NCBI GenBank assembly: GCA_036268875.1
Contig: DATATI010000020.1
Coordinates: 62,001 to 126,000, forward strand
Length of the DNA: 64,000 bases
Source of the DNA: Polyangia bacterium
GTDB taxonomy: Bacteria > Myxococcota_A > Polyangia > Fen-1088
Direction of reading: 5' to 3'
Positions 43,104 through 51,829 of the stretch are shown here, one piece after another. Numbering within the stretch: position 1 is the first letter of the stretch; each line of letters begins with the position of its first letter. The notes beneath the pieces were generated by a model. It was given only the letters and a program-made list of their open reading frames with translations, ran no database searches and was not told the DNA's origin. The translations under genes were made by a program, and so were the position numbers.

Positions 43104-45317
43104 GTGGCGCGGCGCTGCTTTCATTGGCCCGACACGATAGCGGTGGTCTGTCTGACGACGCTGACAGCGTGCCAGGCGGGCGAGATCGGCGACAGTCAAG
43201 CGCCCGGGGTGGACGCCGGCGCGGACCGCGCGGGTCAGGGTGGCGCCGGTCCCGGTTCACGGCCCGACGGATCAGGCGGCGCGAGCGGCGGCGTGAGCGG
43301 TGCCGACGCGTCGGCGACCGGCCGCGACGCCCCGACCACCACCGACGCCGGCGGTCCGTTACCATGCGCCGTCGTCGCTGGCGTGGCGTCGTGGCAGAGC
43401 GGCGCCGTGCGCGTCGACTACGACATCAGCGCCGGGACCACCTCCTTTTTCCGTGACGGCAGCAAGGTCATCGGCGGCGCCTACGCGGCGGTGAAGCTGG
43501 GGGCGCCGGCGATGGTCACCAGCAAGATGTACGGGCAGCGCACCTGCGTCGTCGACCGCAACCAGGCCACGGTGGTCAGCGTCGCCGACGGGTTGCCCAC
43601 GCTGCGCCAGACGTTCGTCGTCGGCGCGCCCGACGGATTTCTGGTCCGCGCCACGATCGAAGGCGGCGCTCTGTCGACCAACTGGATCGCGCCCCTGGTC
43701 GTCGACGGCGCCGGCACGATCGACTTTGGCGCGGCCAGCGACGCGCGCGTGCTGCGCGTGCCCTTCGACAACGACGCCTGGGTCTCCTATGACGCGGCGC
43801 CGATCGCGGCGGCCTCGGGAACCTCGTTCGAGGTGGCGGCGTTTTACGACAACGACAGCCGGCACGGGTTGGTGGTGGGCTCGGTGACGCACGATCTGTG
43901 GAAGACCGGCGTGTCGTTCGCGGGTGCGGCCGGCAAGCTGACGGCGCTGACGGTCTTTGGCGGCGCCACCGACGCGACGCTGACCCACGACGTGCTTCCG
44001 CACGGCGCGGTCAGCGGCGCCAGCGTCGCTTCGCCGCTGGTCTTCGTGGGCGCGGGCGACGACTGGCGGCACTTGCTGGAGGCGTACGCCGACGCCAACG
44101 CGGCCGTGCAGCCACCGCGTCCGGCTCCGCCGGGCGGCGTGCCGTTCGGGTGGAACAGCTGGGGCAAGATTCAAACCCAGATCAGCTACGACAAGGCGGT
44201 GGCGGTCTCGGACTTCATCAAGACCAACCTGCAGGGCGCCGGCTTCGGCGGCAGCAGCGACAGCGACGGCGCGGTTTACGTGAACCTGGATTCGTACTGG
44301 GACAACCTGACCGACGCCCAGCTGGGCGATTTCGTCGCGCACTGTCACGCCAATGGCCAGAAGGCGGGCATCTACTGGGCGCCGTTCGTCGACTGGGGCA
44401 AGTCCGCCAGCCGCATCGTCGAGGGCACGTCGGTCACCTATGACCAGATCTGGCTGCGCGACGGCGGCAACAACCCGATCGCGCTGGATGGCGCGTACGC
44501 GGTCGACCCCACGCACGCCGCCACCCAGCGCCGCATCGACACCTTCATCGATCGCTTCAAGAACCTGGGCTTTTCGTACGTCAAACTCGATTTTCTCAGT
44601 CACGGCGCGCTGGAGAGCCGCACCCGCGCCGATCCCGCCGTCACCACCGGCATGGCCGCCTTCAACCGCGGCATGCAGTACCTGCGCGATCGCATCGGGG
44701 ACGCGATGTTCGTCAGCACCGCCATCGGCCCGTTGTTTCCCTATCAGTACGCCCACGCCCGGCGCATCGCCTGCGACACCTACGGCGCCGCCGTCGGCGA
44801 CATGAGCGCGGCGTATGAACTGAACTCCGTCACCTACGGCTTCTGGATGAGCGGGCGCCTTTACGCCTTCAACGATCCCGACGAGATGGTCTTCGAAGGC
44901 TTCACCGCCGCCGACAACATGACCCGGCTTTTTTCGGCGGTGATCGCGGGGACCGTGTTCCTGGACGGCGACGACTTGACCGGCGCCGCCGGGCAAGCGC
45001 TGGCGCGCACCTACCTGACCAACCCGCGCGTGAACGCCGTGGCCCGGCGCGGCCGGACGTTTCAACCCGTCGAAGGCAACACCGGCACCGCGCCCGCCAG
45101 CCTGTTCGTCCTGCACGACAGCGGACAGCACGACCTGGCCGTCTTCAATTTCACCGACGCAGCGGCGACGACGACCATCGACCTCGGGCGCGCCGGTCTG
45201 GACGCCACGGTCGACTATCAAGCGCAAGATCTGTGGACCGGCGCCTCGCAGATGGTGCGGGGCTCGCTGACCATCACGCTGGACCCACACTTCGCCAAGC
45301 TGTTTTCCCTGCAGTGA
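43104..45317 (+). CDS. Alpha-galactosidase-like secreted lipoprotein (GH27/GH36 clan)
   Basis: 737 residues from a GTG. Lipobox TLTAC (Cys23), a Gly/Ser/Ala linker (about 25-85), an N-terminal beta domain, then a TIM barrel with FGWNSWGKI, and YVKLDFLSHG where D496 is the expected nucleophile. The clan cleaves alpha-galactosides or related sugars with retention. It sits between the DUF3261 and ketosynthase genes of the pigment operon, where such an enzyme is not expected. The linker matches the secreted lipoproteins at 26-32 kb, so it belongs to the local genome style. Confidence 0.85.
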   Translation: MARRCFHWPDTIAVVCLTTLTACQAGEIGDSQAPGVDAGADRAGQGGAGPGSRPDGSGGASGGVSGADASATGRDAPTTTDAGGPLPCAVVAGVASWQSGAVRVDYDISAGTTSFFRDGSKVIGGAYAAVKLGAPAMVTSKMYGQRTCVVDRNQATVVSVADGLPTLRQTFVVGAPDGFLVRATIEGGALSTNWIAPLVVDGAGTIDFGAASDARVLRVPFDNDAWVSYDAAPIAAASGTSFEVAAFYDNDSRHGLVVGSVTHDLWKTGVSFAGAAGKLTALTVFGGATDATLTHDVLPHGAVSGASVASPLVFVGAGDDWRHLLEAYADANAAVQPPRPAPPGGVPFGWNSWGKIQTQISYDKAVAVSDFIKTNLQGAGFGGSSDSDGAVYVNLDSYWDNLTDAQLGDFVAHCHANGQKAGIYWAPFVDWGKSASRIVEGTSVTYDQIWLRDGGNNPIALDGAYAVDPTHAATQRRIDTFIDRFKNLGFSYVKLDFLSHGALESRTRADPAVTTGMAAFNRGMQYLRDRIGDAMFVSTAIGPLFPYQYAHARRIACDTYGAAVGDMSAAYELNSVTYGFWMSGRLYAFNDPDEMVFEGFTAADNMTRLFSAVIAGTVFLDGDDLTGAAGQALARTYLTNPRVNAVARRGRTFQPVEGNTGTAPASLFVLHDSGQHDLAVFNFTDAAATTTIDLGRAGLDATVDYQAQDLWTGASQMVRGSLTITLDPHFAKLFSLQ

Positions 45318-45330
45318 ATCCCACCGGCGT

Positions 45331-45361
45331 CCAGAATCGCCCGCTTACCGCAGCGACGGGA
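45331..45361 (+). repeat. 31-bp direct repeat, copy 1
   Basis: Begins CCAGAATCGCCCGCTT and matches 47432-47462 at 30 of 31 positions (A at 45347 against G at 47448). It lies 13 bases after the alpha-galactosidase stop and brackets the segment to the right. Confidence 0.95.
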
Positions 45362-45409
45362 CGTCGACTGACTGTCCTACGATTGCGGCCTGATTCATGC
45401 CGCTATAGG

Positions 45410-45565
45410 ATGCCCAACTTGAACGACAACAGCATCGACAGGCCATCCGACACCAAGCCGCTCAGCCCAGGCTGGGCAGCGCTTGCGGCCATGTGGATGC
45501 TGGTTATGGTTCTGGGGTTTTTGCTTGGCATCACGAAGCGTTTGTGGTTGCTCCTGTTTCGTTGA
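45410..45565 (+). CDS. 51-aa single-helix membrane peptide
   Basis: A short ORF starting MPNLNDNSIDRPSDTKPLS with one transmembrane helix (WAALAAMWMLVMVLGFLLG) and a basic end (ITKRLWLLLFR). It ends 3 bases before the ATG of the GT-C protein. No Shine-Dalgarno is visible and no family is recognised. A longer reading from 45233 overlaps the galactosidase gene and is unlikely. Probably a partner peptide of the membrane glycosyltransferase, or an artefact. Confidence 0.5.
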   Translation: MPNLNDNSIDRPSDTKPLSPGWAALAAMWMLVMVLGFLLGITKRLWLLLFR

Positions 45566-45568
45566 ACG

Positions 45569-47329
45569 ATGGGCGAACTGCTGATTCGCGTCGGGATGCT
45601 GGTGTGGATCGCACTGGCCTGGACGATGGGCGGCTACCGAGTGCTGCCCCGCCGTCTGCGGGTGGAGGAGCTCCTTTTGGTGGCGGCAACTTCCTTGGCA
45701 TTTGGGGCCGGATTGACAGCGATGGCGCTGACGCTCGCCGCCGCGCTCGGTGTGCTCAAGTTCCCCGTAGTGCTGGCCATTCATTTGGCTTGGTCGGTCT
45801 TGGGACTATCCAGCGCCAGGGACATCCGCGCGCGCGTCCGCGCATGCGGTGGCGTGCCCAACGTGTGGCCCGCATGGAAAGTGCTCCTGACTGCAGCTCT
45901 TGCCATTGCCGGAGTGGCCACTCTCGTGACAACGCTGGCGCCCCCCAGTTCATCCGACGCGACTGTCTACCACCTTCGCATCCCGCACGAGTTCTTACGC
46001 GAAGGACGAATCGCGCCTCTAAAAGACAACGTCCACATGTTCGCCCCGCTCTATGGCGAGATGTTGTTTGCCGCGGGGATGAGCCTTCACGACGACGTCC
46101 TCGCCGCACTCATCCACTGGCTCTTGGGAGTGGCGGCGGCGTTGACGGCGGGAGCATGGGCCAAGCGACTCGGAGCTCGATATGGCCTGATCGCGATTGT
46201 GATCTTCGGCTTAACTCCGCTGGTCATTTGGGACGCCACCTCGTCGTTTGTGGATCTGGGATTTACCACTTTTGCGGCTCTGGGGATCTTGTGGGCCAGC
46301 CGCCCCGAGGTTGGCCCCTCCTCGTTGATCATGGCCACTCTGTTCGCGGGACTGGCAGCCGGCACCAAGTTCCACGGATGCTTCACCGCCGTCCTGACCG
46401 GAATCATGGCATCCGTCGCCGCGTGGCCGGACAGGCGATCAGCCTTGCAGCGTTTCGTCGTGGTGGGGATCGGCGCGGCGGCGATCGCGTCGCCGTGGTT
46501 CGTGAGGAATTTCTTATTGACCGGGAATCCGATTTATCCGATGGCCAATTCTTGGTTCGGGATTCCGGCCGTACCTTTTTTTGAGTGGACCTACGGGTTA
46601 GGTAGTGACTTCCGCCACCTCCTCACATCGCCATTCGATCTGATCTGGCGGGGAGATTCATTCGATTCGGGCTGGGCTATTGGTCCCGCCTATCTGGCGG
46701 TGATCCCCCTGGCCTTCCTGGGGAGACAGCGCTCCAGGGTGCGCACGACGTTGGTATTGTCGATCGCTGCGTACTGGGTGTTCTGGTTCTATTCTTGTCC
46801 GCACACACGCTTCCTGCTCGCGATCCTCCCGATGGCCGCGGGACTTGCCACAGTTGGACTGGAAGTGGCTTTTGTTTCGGGGCGAGCAACCCGGATAGCG
46901 GCAATTGTCACACTGTCGGTCTGTCTGGGCGTCGGTCTTGGTACTGCGTTTATTCAGGCCAGGGGCTCAGCGCGGGCGGCGTCCGGTCTCGAGAGCCGCT
47001 CCACATTCCTGCGACGGATGTCCTGGAACTATGGAGCCTACGAGGAGGCCAACCGAAGGTTAGGTCCGGAGGCGAAGCTGGCGGTATTCGGAGCGAGGAA
47101 CGTCTACTACCTGGAGGCCCGGACGACGGTGGTCGACCACGACGACGCTTCGGACTTGATCCGAAGCGGATTCACGCACCTTCTCCGGATCGGGAGCTGT
47201 CCCGTTGATCCTCAGCAGCGCGGCGGAAGGGTACTCTGGCAGGAAGAGTACAGGCGCCCCGGCTCACGTTTTCAAGGCATTCAAGAAGACAATCTCGTGT
47301 GTGCGCAGTTGGTCGCGCTCGGTCTTTGA
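45569..47329 (+). CDS. GT-C type membrane glycosyltransferase-like protein
   Basis: 586 residues with about 11 membrane helices. SSSDATVYHLRIPHEFL after the second helix pair is the acidic loop of GT39/ArnT-like GT-C proteins (Asp plus the YHL pattern), and a periplasmic C-terminal domain (SRLRR-type, about 460-586) follows. Codon choice uses more A/T third positions than the operon genes on both sides. It lies inside the 31-bp repeat bracket. It probably glycosylates an envelope lipid or glycan; a role in pigment synthesis is doubtful. Confidence 0.75.
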   Translation: MGELLIRVGMLVWIALAWTMGGYRVLPRRLRVEELLLVAATSLAFGAGLTAMALTLAAALGVLKFPVVLAIHLAWSVLGLSSARDIRARVRACGGVPNVWPAWKVLLTAALAIAGVATLVTTLAPPSSSDATVYHLRIPHEFLREGRIAPLKDNVHMFAPLYGEMLFAAGMSLHDDVLAALIHWLLGVAAALTAGAWAKRLGARYGLIAIVIFGLTPLVIWDATSSFVDLGFTTFAALGILWASRPEVGPSSLIMATLFAGLAAGTKFHGCFTAVLTGIMASVAAWPDRRSALQRFVVVGIGAAAIASPWFVRNFLLTGNPIYPMANSWFGIPAVPFFEWTYGLGSDFRHLLTSPFDLIWRGDSFDSGWAIGPAYLAVIPLAFLGRQRSRVRTTLVLSIAAYWVFWFYSCPHTRFLLAILPMAAGLATVGLEVAFVSGRATRIAAIVTLSVCLGVGLGTAFIQARGSARAASGLESRSTFLRRMSWNYGAYEEANRRLGPEAKLAVFGARNVYYLEARTTVVDHDDASDLIRSGFTHLLRIGSCPVDPQQRGGRVLWQEEYRRPGSRFQGIQEDNLVCAQLVALGL

Positions 47330-47431
47330 GTCATCGCTACCGCTCAAGCGGCATCCTGTCCGCCGCAATAAATCCGTCCCGTCTCGTTCGCGGCGTTGAT
47401 GTAGCTCGTTGAAAGCCGCACTCTTCCTCGC

Positions 47432-47462
47432 CCAGAATCGCCCGCTTGCCGCAGCGACGGGA
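47432..47462 (+). repeat. 31-bp direct repeat, copy 2
   Basis: Second copy of the element at 45331-45361, one mismatch. It ends 18 bases before the ketosynthase ATG, so it lies in that gene's immediate leader. Confidence 0.95.
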
Positions 47463-47469
47463 ATCCGCT

Positions 47470-47475
47470 AGGTGG
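47470..47475 (+). promoter_or_regulatory. Ribosome-binding site that decides the ketosynthase start
   Basis: AGGTGG lies five bases before the ATG at 47481. It overlaps the upstream in-frame GTG (47472), so the ATG, not the GTG, is the likely start. Confidence 0.6.
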
Positions 47476-47480
47476 AACCA

Positions 47481-48677
47481 ATGACCGGGGGCGACAGCGA
47501 TCGGCGGCCGACGCGTGCGTACGCGGTGACGGCCTATGCGGCGGTGAACGCCCTGGGAACGTCCACGCGTCAGGTGATCGCCGCGCTCGGCGCCGGCCGC
47601 TCGGGGGTGCGGGCCTGCCCGCTGGAGGTTCCGTTCACCGCCCCGACGGGTGCCGTGGCTGATCCGTTGCCGGCCCTGCCGGCGCGGCTGGCGGCGCATG
47701 ACAGCCGAACGGCGCGACTGGCGGTGGCTGGCCTGGCGGAAATCTTGCCGGCGATCGCGCGCGCCGTCGCTGGTCGGGGGGCCGGCCGGGTCGCGCTGGT
47801 GGTCGGCACCACCACCGCGGGTCTGGGCCGCACCGAGCAGGCGTACGGCGTTTTTCGGCGCACCGGCGCGTTGCCGGTGGACTACGACGTTCACCGCCAG
47901 CACTCGTTCGGCAGCTTGATCGAAGCGGTGCGGGTGACAGCGGGCATCGGCGGGCCGGCGTATGTGGTCTCAACGGCGTGTTCGGCCAGCGCCAAGGCCA
48001 TCGCCAGCGCCCAGCGCTTGCTGGACAACGACGTCGCGGACGCAGTGATCGTCGGCGGCGTCGACGGGCTTTGCCAGATCACCCTGCGCGGGTTCCACAG
48101 CCTGGACATTCTCAGCGACGAAGCCTGCCGGCCGTTCAGCACCGCCCGCAAAGGCATCAACCTGGGCGAAGGCGCGGCGTACCTGCTGCTGGAGCGCGAC
48201 GGCGACGCGGCGACGGCGCTGCTGGGCAGCGGCGAATCGTCGGACGCCTACCACATGACGGCGCCGCACCCGGAGGGCCAGGGCGCGCGCGCAGCGATGG
48301 CCGGCGCGCTGGCGCAAGCGGGCCTGCACCCGACGGAGATCGACCACATCAACGCGCACAGCCCGGGCACGCGGCAAAACGATCTGTCGGAAGGCAAGGC
48401 CATCACCTCGCTGTTCGGCGGCGAGGTGCCGGTGGCGTCGACGAAGGGCTACACCGGCCATCTGCTGGGCGCGGGCGGCGTCACCGAGGCCATCTTCGCC
48501 ATGGTCGCCGTCGAGCAAGGCTGGATCCCGGCCAGCATGGGCGCCGACCCGGTCGACGCGGCGCTGGGTTTGAACGTGCCGACGCGGCGAATGGAACGGT
48601 GCTGTCGGGCCGTGCTGAGTAATTCGTTCGCCTTCGGGGGCAACAACGTCAGCGTGATCTTCGGGCGGGCGGCATGA
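47481..48677 (+). CDS. Beta-ketoacyl synthase (KS, ApeO-like)
   Basis: 398 residues from the ATG at 47481. FabF-type thiolase fold with the complete Cys-His-His set: C167 in VSTACSASAKAI, His in HINAHSPGTRQND, and His in KGYTGHLLGAGG. It elongates the aryl-acyl-ACP by two carbons per cycle. The gene is coupled (ATGA) to a KS-like protein without the cysteine, the arrangement of a KS/chain-length-factor heterodimer. It resumes the cluster after the insertion. Confidence 0.93.
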   Translation: MTGGDSDRRPTRAYAVTAYAAVNALGTSTRQVIAALGAGRSGVRACPLEVPFTAPTGAVADPLPALPARLAAHDSRTARLAVAGLAEILPAIARAVAGRGAGRVALVVGTTTAGLGRTEQAYGVFRRTGALPVDYDVHRQHSFGSLIEAVRVTAGIGGPAYVVSTACSASAKAIASAQRLLDNDVADAVIVGGVDGLCQITLRGFHSLDILSDEACRPFSTARKGINLGEGAAYLLLERDGDAATALLGSGESSDAYHMTAPHPEGQGARAAMAGALAQAGLHPTEIDHINAHSPGTRQNDLSEGKAITSLFGGEVPVASTKGYTGHLLGAGGVTEAIFAMVAVEQGWIPASMGADPVDAALGLNVPTRRMERCCRAVLSNSFAFGGNNVSVIFGRAA

Positions 48678-49435
48678 TCGCGCCGGTGGTGGACGTGCTG
48701 GGCCTGGCGGTGTGGACTCCTGGGTCGACCACGGCAGCGGCACCGGCGGCCAGTCGCCCGGCGGGAGGGCGGGCGCGGCGGCGCAGCAGCTTGCTGACCC
48801 AGATGGTGGCGGACGTCGCCGCGCAGGCCGCGGCGCAAGCGGGCGCGTCGCTCGGACGGGTGCGCGTGGTGGTCGGCTCGGCGTTTGGGGAGCTCGGCAC
48901 CACCGTCGAGATGCTGGGCGAGCTGACCGACGGCGGCGGGCTGTCGCCGACGCGTTTTCACAACAGCGTGCACAACAGCGCGGCCGGCGCGCTGTCGATC
49001 GCCCACGAAAACAGGGCCGCGGCGATCTCGCTGGCGGCGGGCAACGACACCGTGGCGATGGCCTTGCTGGAAGCGATGATGATCGTCCGCGAGCGCGACG
49101 GCGACGGCGACCCGGTCTTGCTGATCGTCGCCGACGAACCGCTGCCGGTGGTCCTGGGCGCCGCCGCCGGCGGCGAACCGATCGCCGGGGCGCTGGTCCT
49201 GGCGGCGCCGGGTTCATCGCGGACGCCGCTGACACGCTTGACGTCGCTGACCGCGCCCGTCTCCACCGCGACAACGCCCGCCGCCTTCCGTCCCGTCGAG
49301 GTCGACGCGCCCGTGGCGGCGGTGCTGCCGCTGGCCGCCGCCATCCGCGAACGGCGCGCCGGACCAATTTTGTTGGCCCCGCCGGGAATGCCGGGCTGGT
49401 CGGTGACCGTCCAACCGGGACCGCTGCCGCCGTGA
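48674..49435 (+). CDS. Chain-length-factor-like KS homologue lacking the active Cys
   Basis: 253 residues of the KS N-terminal-like type. Where KS enzymes have the nucleophilic Cys loop it reads RFHNSVHNSAAGALSIA, with no Cys, and the C-terminal KS half is missing. In aryl-polyene synthesis this short protein (ApeC) pairs with the KS and helps set chain length. Overlaps at both ends (ATGA with the KS, GTGA with the dehydratase) ensure equal expression. Confidence 0.88.
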   Translation: MIAPVVDVLGLAVWTPGSTTAAAPAASRPAGGRARRRSSLLTQMVADVAAQAAAQAGASLGRVRVVVGSAFGELGTTVEMLGELTDGGGLSPTRFHNSVHNSAAGALSIAHENRAAAISLAAGNDTVAMALLEAMMIVRERDGDGDPVLLIVADEPLPVVLGAAAGGEPIAGALVLAAPGSSRTPLTRLTSLTAPVSTATTPAAFRPVEVDAPVAAVLPLAAAIRERRAGPILLAPPGMPGWSVTVQPGPLPP

Positions 49436-49878
49436 CCGCGCCGATGACGTTCCCCCCGATTCGCGACCTGGTCCCGCACAAGCCGCCGATGCTGCTTTTG
49501 GATCGGGTGGTGGCGCACGACGCCGACAGCGTGACGTGCGAAGTCGTAATTGCGGCCGACTCGCCGTTCGTCGAAAATGGACGCGTCCCCGCCGTGATAG
49601 GCATCGAGTACATGGCGCAATGTGTGGCCACCTTCGCCGGTCTGTCCGCGCACGCCGGGGGCAAGCCGCCGCGCATCGGGTTCCTGCTCGGCTGTCGCGA
49701 GCTGACCCTGGCCGTCGACGCGTTCCTGGTCGGCGACGCCCTGCTGGTGGAAGCGCGTCGCGCCTGGGGCGACAGCGACCTGGGAAATTTCGTCTGCCGC
49801 GTCCAGCGCGGCGGCGAGACGGTGGCGTCGGGAACGCTGAACGTCTATCAGGGCCCACTGCCCGAGGACGTGGCGTGA
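49432..49878 (+). CDS. 3-hydroxyacyl-ACP dehydratase (hotdog, ApeP-like)
   Basis: 148 residues from a GTG at 49432 overlapping the CLF stop; an ATG at 49444 is equally plausible. A hotdog fold with LVPHKPPMLLLDRVV near the N-terminus, as in FabZ-like/ApeP proteins, and GIEYMAQCVATFAG as the central helix. It removes water from the 3-hydroxyacyl-ACP to leave a conjugated double bond. With no enoyl reductase in the cluster, the double bonds persist, which makes the pigment. Confidence 0.88.
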   Translation: MTAPMTFPPIRDLVPHKPPMLLLDRVVAHDADSVTCEVVIAADSPFVENGRVPAVIGIEYMAQCVATFAGLSAHAGGKPPRIGFLLGCRELTLAVDAFLVGDALLVEARRAWGDSDLGNFVCRVQRGGETVASGTLNVYQGPLPEDVA

Positions 49879-50597
49879 AGCACCTGGCCCTGGTCACCGG
49901 CGCCAGCCGCGGCATCGGCGCCGCCATCGCCCAGGAACTGGCCGCCGCCGGCTGCGCGGTGCTGGTGAATTACCGCACCCAAAAAGCCGAAGCGGAGACG
50001 GTCCAGGCCCGCATCGTCGCCGCCGGCGGCACCGCATCACTGTTGCCGTTCGACGTCGCCGATCGCGCCGCCGTCGACGCCGCGCTGACCCCCTTCACCG
50101 ACGGCGAGCGAACCATCGACATCATCGTCAACAACGCCGGCATCGCGCGCGACAACTCGTTCCCGGTCATGCCGCCTGGCGATTGGGAGCTGGTCACGCG
50201 CACCACCCTGGACGGTTTTTTCAACGTCACGCGGCCGCTGGTGATGCCGCTCGTGCGCCGGCGCTGGGGACGGATCATCAACATCTCGTCGATCTCGGGG
50301 CAGACGGGTAACCGCGGGCAGGTGAATTATTCGGCGGCCAAGGCCGGATTGATCGGGGCCACGCGGTCGCTGGCGCAAGAGCTGGCCAGGCGCCACGTCA
50401 CCGTCAACGCCGTGGCGCCCGGTCTCATCGACACCGAGATGCTGAAAGATCTGCCGCGCGACGAAGCGGTGAAGCAAATTCCCATGCGGCGCCTGGGGCA
50501 AGCGATCGAGGTGGCCAAGCTGGTGCGATTTTTGGCCAGCGACGATGCGGCATACATCACCGGTCAGGTGATCGGCATAAACGGAGGTCTTCTGTGA
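49875..50597 (+). CDS. 3-oxoacyl-ACP reductase (KR, FabG-like SDR)
   Basis: 240 residues from a GTG overlapping the dehydratase stop. Classical SDR: LVTGASRGIGAA for NADPH, IVNNAGIARDN, ISSISGQTGN with the catalytic Ser, and NYSAAKAG with Tyr and Lys. It reduces the beta-keto group after each KS step. FabG of primary metabolism is excluded by the genomic context, though activity may overlap. Confidence 0.93.
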   Translation: MKHLALVTGASRGIGAAIAQELAAAGCAVLVNYRTQKAEAETVQARIVAAGGTASLLPFDVADRAAVDAALTPFTDGERTIDIIVNNAGIARDNSFPVMPPGDWELVTRTTLDGFFNVTRPLVMPLVRRRWGRIINISSISGQTGNRGQVNYSAAKAGLIGATRSLAQELARRHVTVNAVAPGLIDTEMLKDLPRDEAVKQIPMRRLGQAIEVAKLVRFLASDDAAYITGQVIGINGGLL

Positions 50598-51826
50598 GCA
50601 CTGCGCGTGTGTTCGTCACCGGCATCGGCGTGACGTCGCCCATCGGACACGATCTGGCGACGGTCACGGCGGCGCTGAAAAGTGGACGACATGGCATCGT
50701 CACCATGAAGGAGTGGGATCAGATCGCCGGACTGGGCACACGGCTGGCGGCGGTGGCCGACGCGCCGATCAGTCATTACACGCGCAAGCAGGTTCGCACC
50801 ATGGGCCGCGTCGCCATCCTGGCCACCTACGCCACCGAGCAGGCGGTGAAGGACGCCGGATTGGCGCCCGAGATCGTGCAATCCGACGCGACCGGGCTGG
50901 CCTACGGATCGACGCACGGCTCGTCGGCGTCGACGGAAGAATTTTGCCGCAAGGTCTTCGAGCGCCGCGGCTTCCAGGGCATCGCCGCCAGCACGTATTT
51001 GAAGTTCATGAGCAACACCACCACGGTGAACCTGGCCCAGTACTTCGGCATCCGCGGGCGCGTGCTGTCGACCTGTTCGGCGTGCACCAGCGGCAGCCAC
51101 GCCATCGGCCAAGGGTACGAGACCATCAAGCACGGCTATCACGAGGTCATGTTGTGCGGCGGCGCCGAGGAGATGCACTTTTCGCACGCCGGCATCTTCG
51201 ACATCCTTTACGCCACGTCCACCCTGTACAACCACCGCCCCGACGCCAGCCCGCGCCCGTTCGACGCCGCTCGCGACGGGCTGGTGGTGGGCGAAGGGGC
51301 CGGCACGCTGGTGCTCGAAAGCGAGGCGCACGCTCGACGGCGCGGCGCCCGCGTCTACGGCGAGGTGATCGGCTTTGGCGCCAGCTGCGACGGTGAACAC
51401 GTCACCATGCCGTCCATTGACGGGATGGCCTCGGCGATGCGCAAGTCGCTGGCCGACGCCGGCGTCGGGCCCGGCGAGATCGACTACATCAACGCGCACG
51501 GCACCGGCACCGAAGCCGGCGACATCGCCGAGAGCCACGCCACGCTGAAGGTGCTGGGACCTGACGTCCCGCTGAGTTCAACCAAGGGCCACACCGGCCA
51601 CACGCTGGGCGCGTGCGGCGCGCTGGAGTCGGCCTTCTGCTTGTCGCTGATGCACGAAAAATTCGTCCCGCCCACCCGCAATCTGGAAGCCGTCGACCCG
51701 CGCTGCGCGCCGCTGAACTTCGTACGCGGCGAGGCGCAGGCCAAAGCCAAGATGGATGTCGTCATGAACAACAACTTTGCCTTTGGTGGCATCAACACGT
51801 CGCTGATCTTCCGGAAGATGACCTGA
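50594..51826 (+). CDS. Second beta-ketoacyl synthase (ApeR-like)
   Basis: 410 residues from a GTG overlapping the KR stop. Active residues: C161 in LSTCSACTSGS, His in INAHGTGTEAGD, and His in KGHTGHTLGACG. Fully active by sequence. In aryl-polyene systems a second KS (ApeR) makes the first condensation or acts alone on the starter, while the KS/CLF pair extends it. Confidence 0.94.
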   Translation: MSTARVFVTGIGVTSPIGHDLATVTAALKSGRHGIVTMKEWDQIAGLGTRLAAVADAPISHYTRKQVRTMGRVAILATYATEQAVKDAGLAPEIVQSDATGLAYGSTHGSSASTEEFCRKVFERRGFQGIAASTYLKFMSNTTTVNLAQYFGIRGRVLSTCSACTSGSHAIGQGYETIKHGYHEVMLCGGAEEMHFSHAGIFDILYATSTLYNHRPDASPRPFDAARDGLVVGEGAGTLVLESEAHARRRGARVYGEVIGFGASCDGEHVTMPSIDGMASAMRKSLADAGVGPGEIDYINAHGTGTEAGDIAESHATLKVLGPDVPLSSTKGHTGHTLGACGALESAFCLSLMHEKFVPPTRNLEAVDPRCAPLNFVRGEAQAKAKMDVVMNNNFAFGGINTSLIFRKMT

Positions 51827-51829
51827 GGC

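Noticed and set aside
43359-45290. A 643-residue antisense frame under the alpha-galactosidase
   Set aside because: Composition is shadow-like and the plus strand has signal peptide, lipobox and catalytic motifs.
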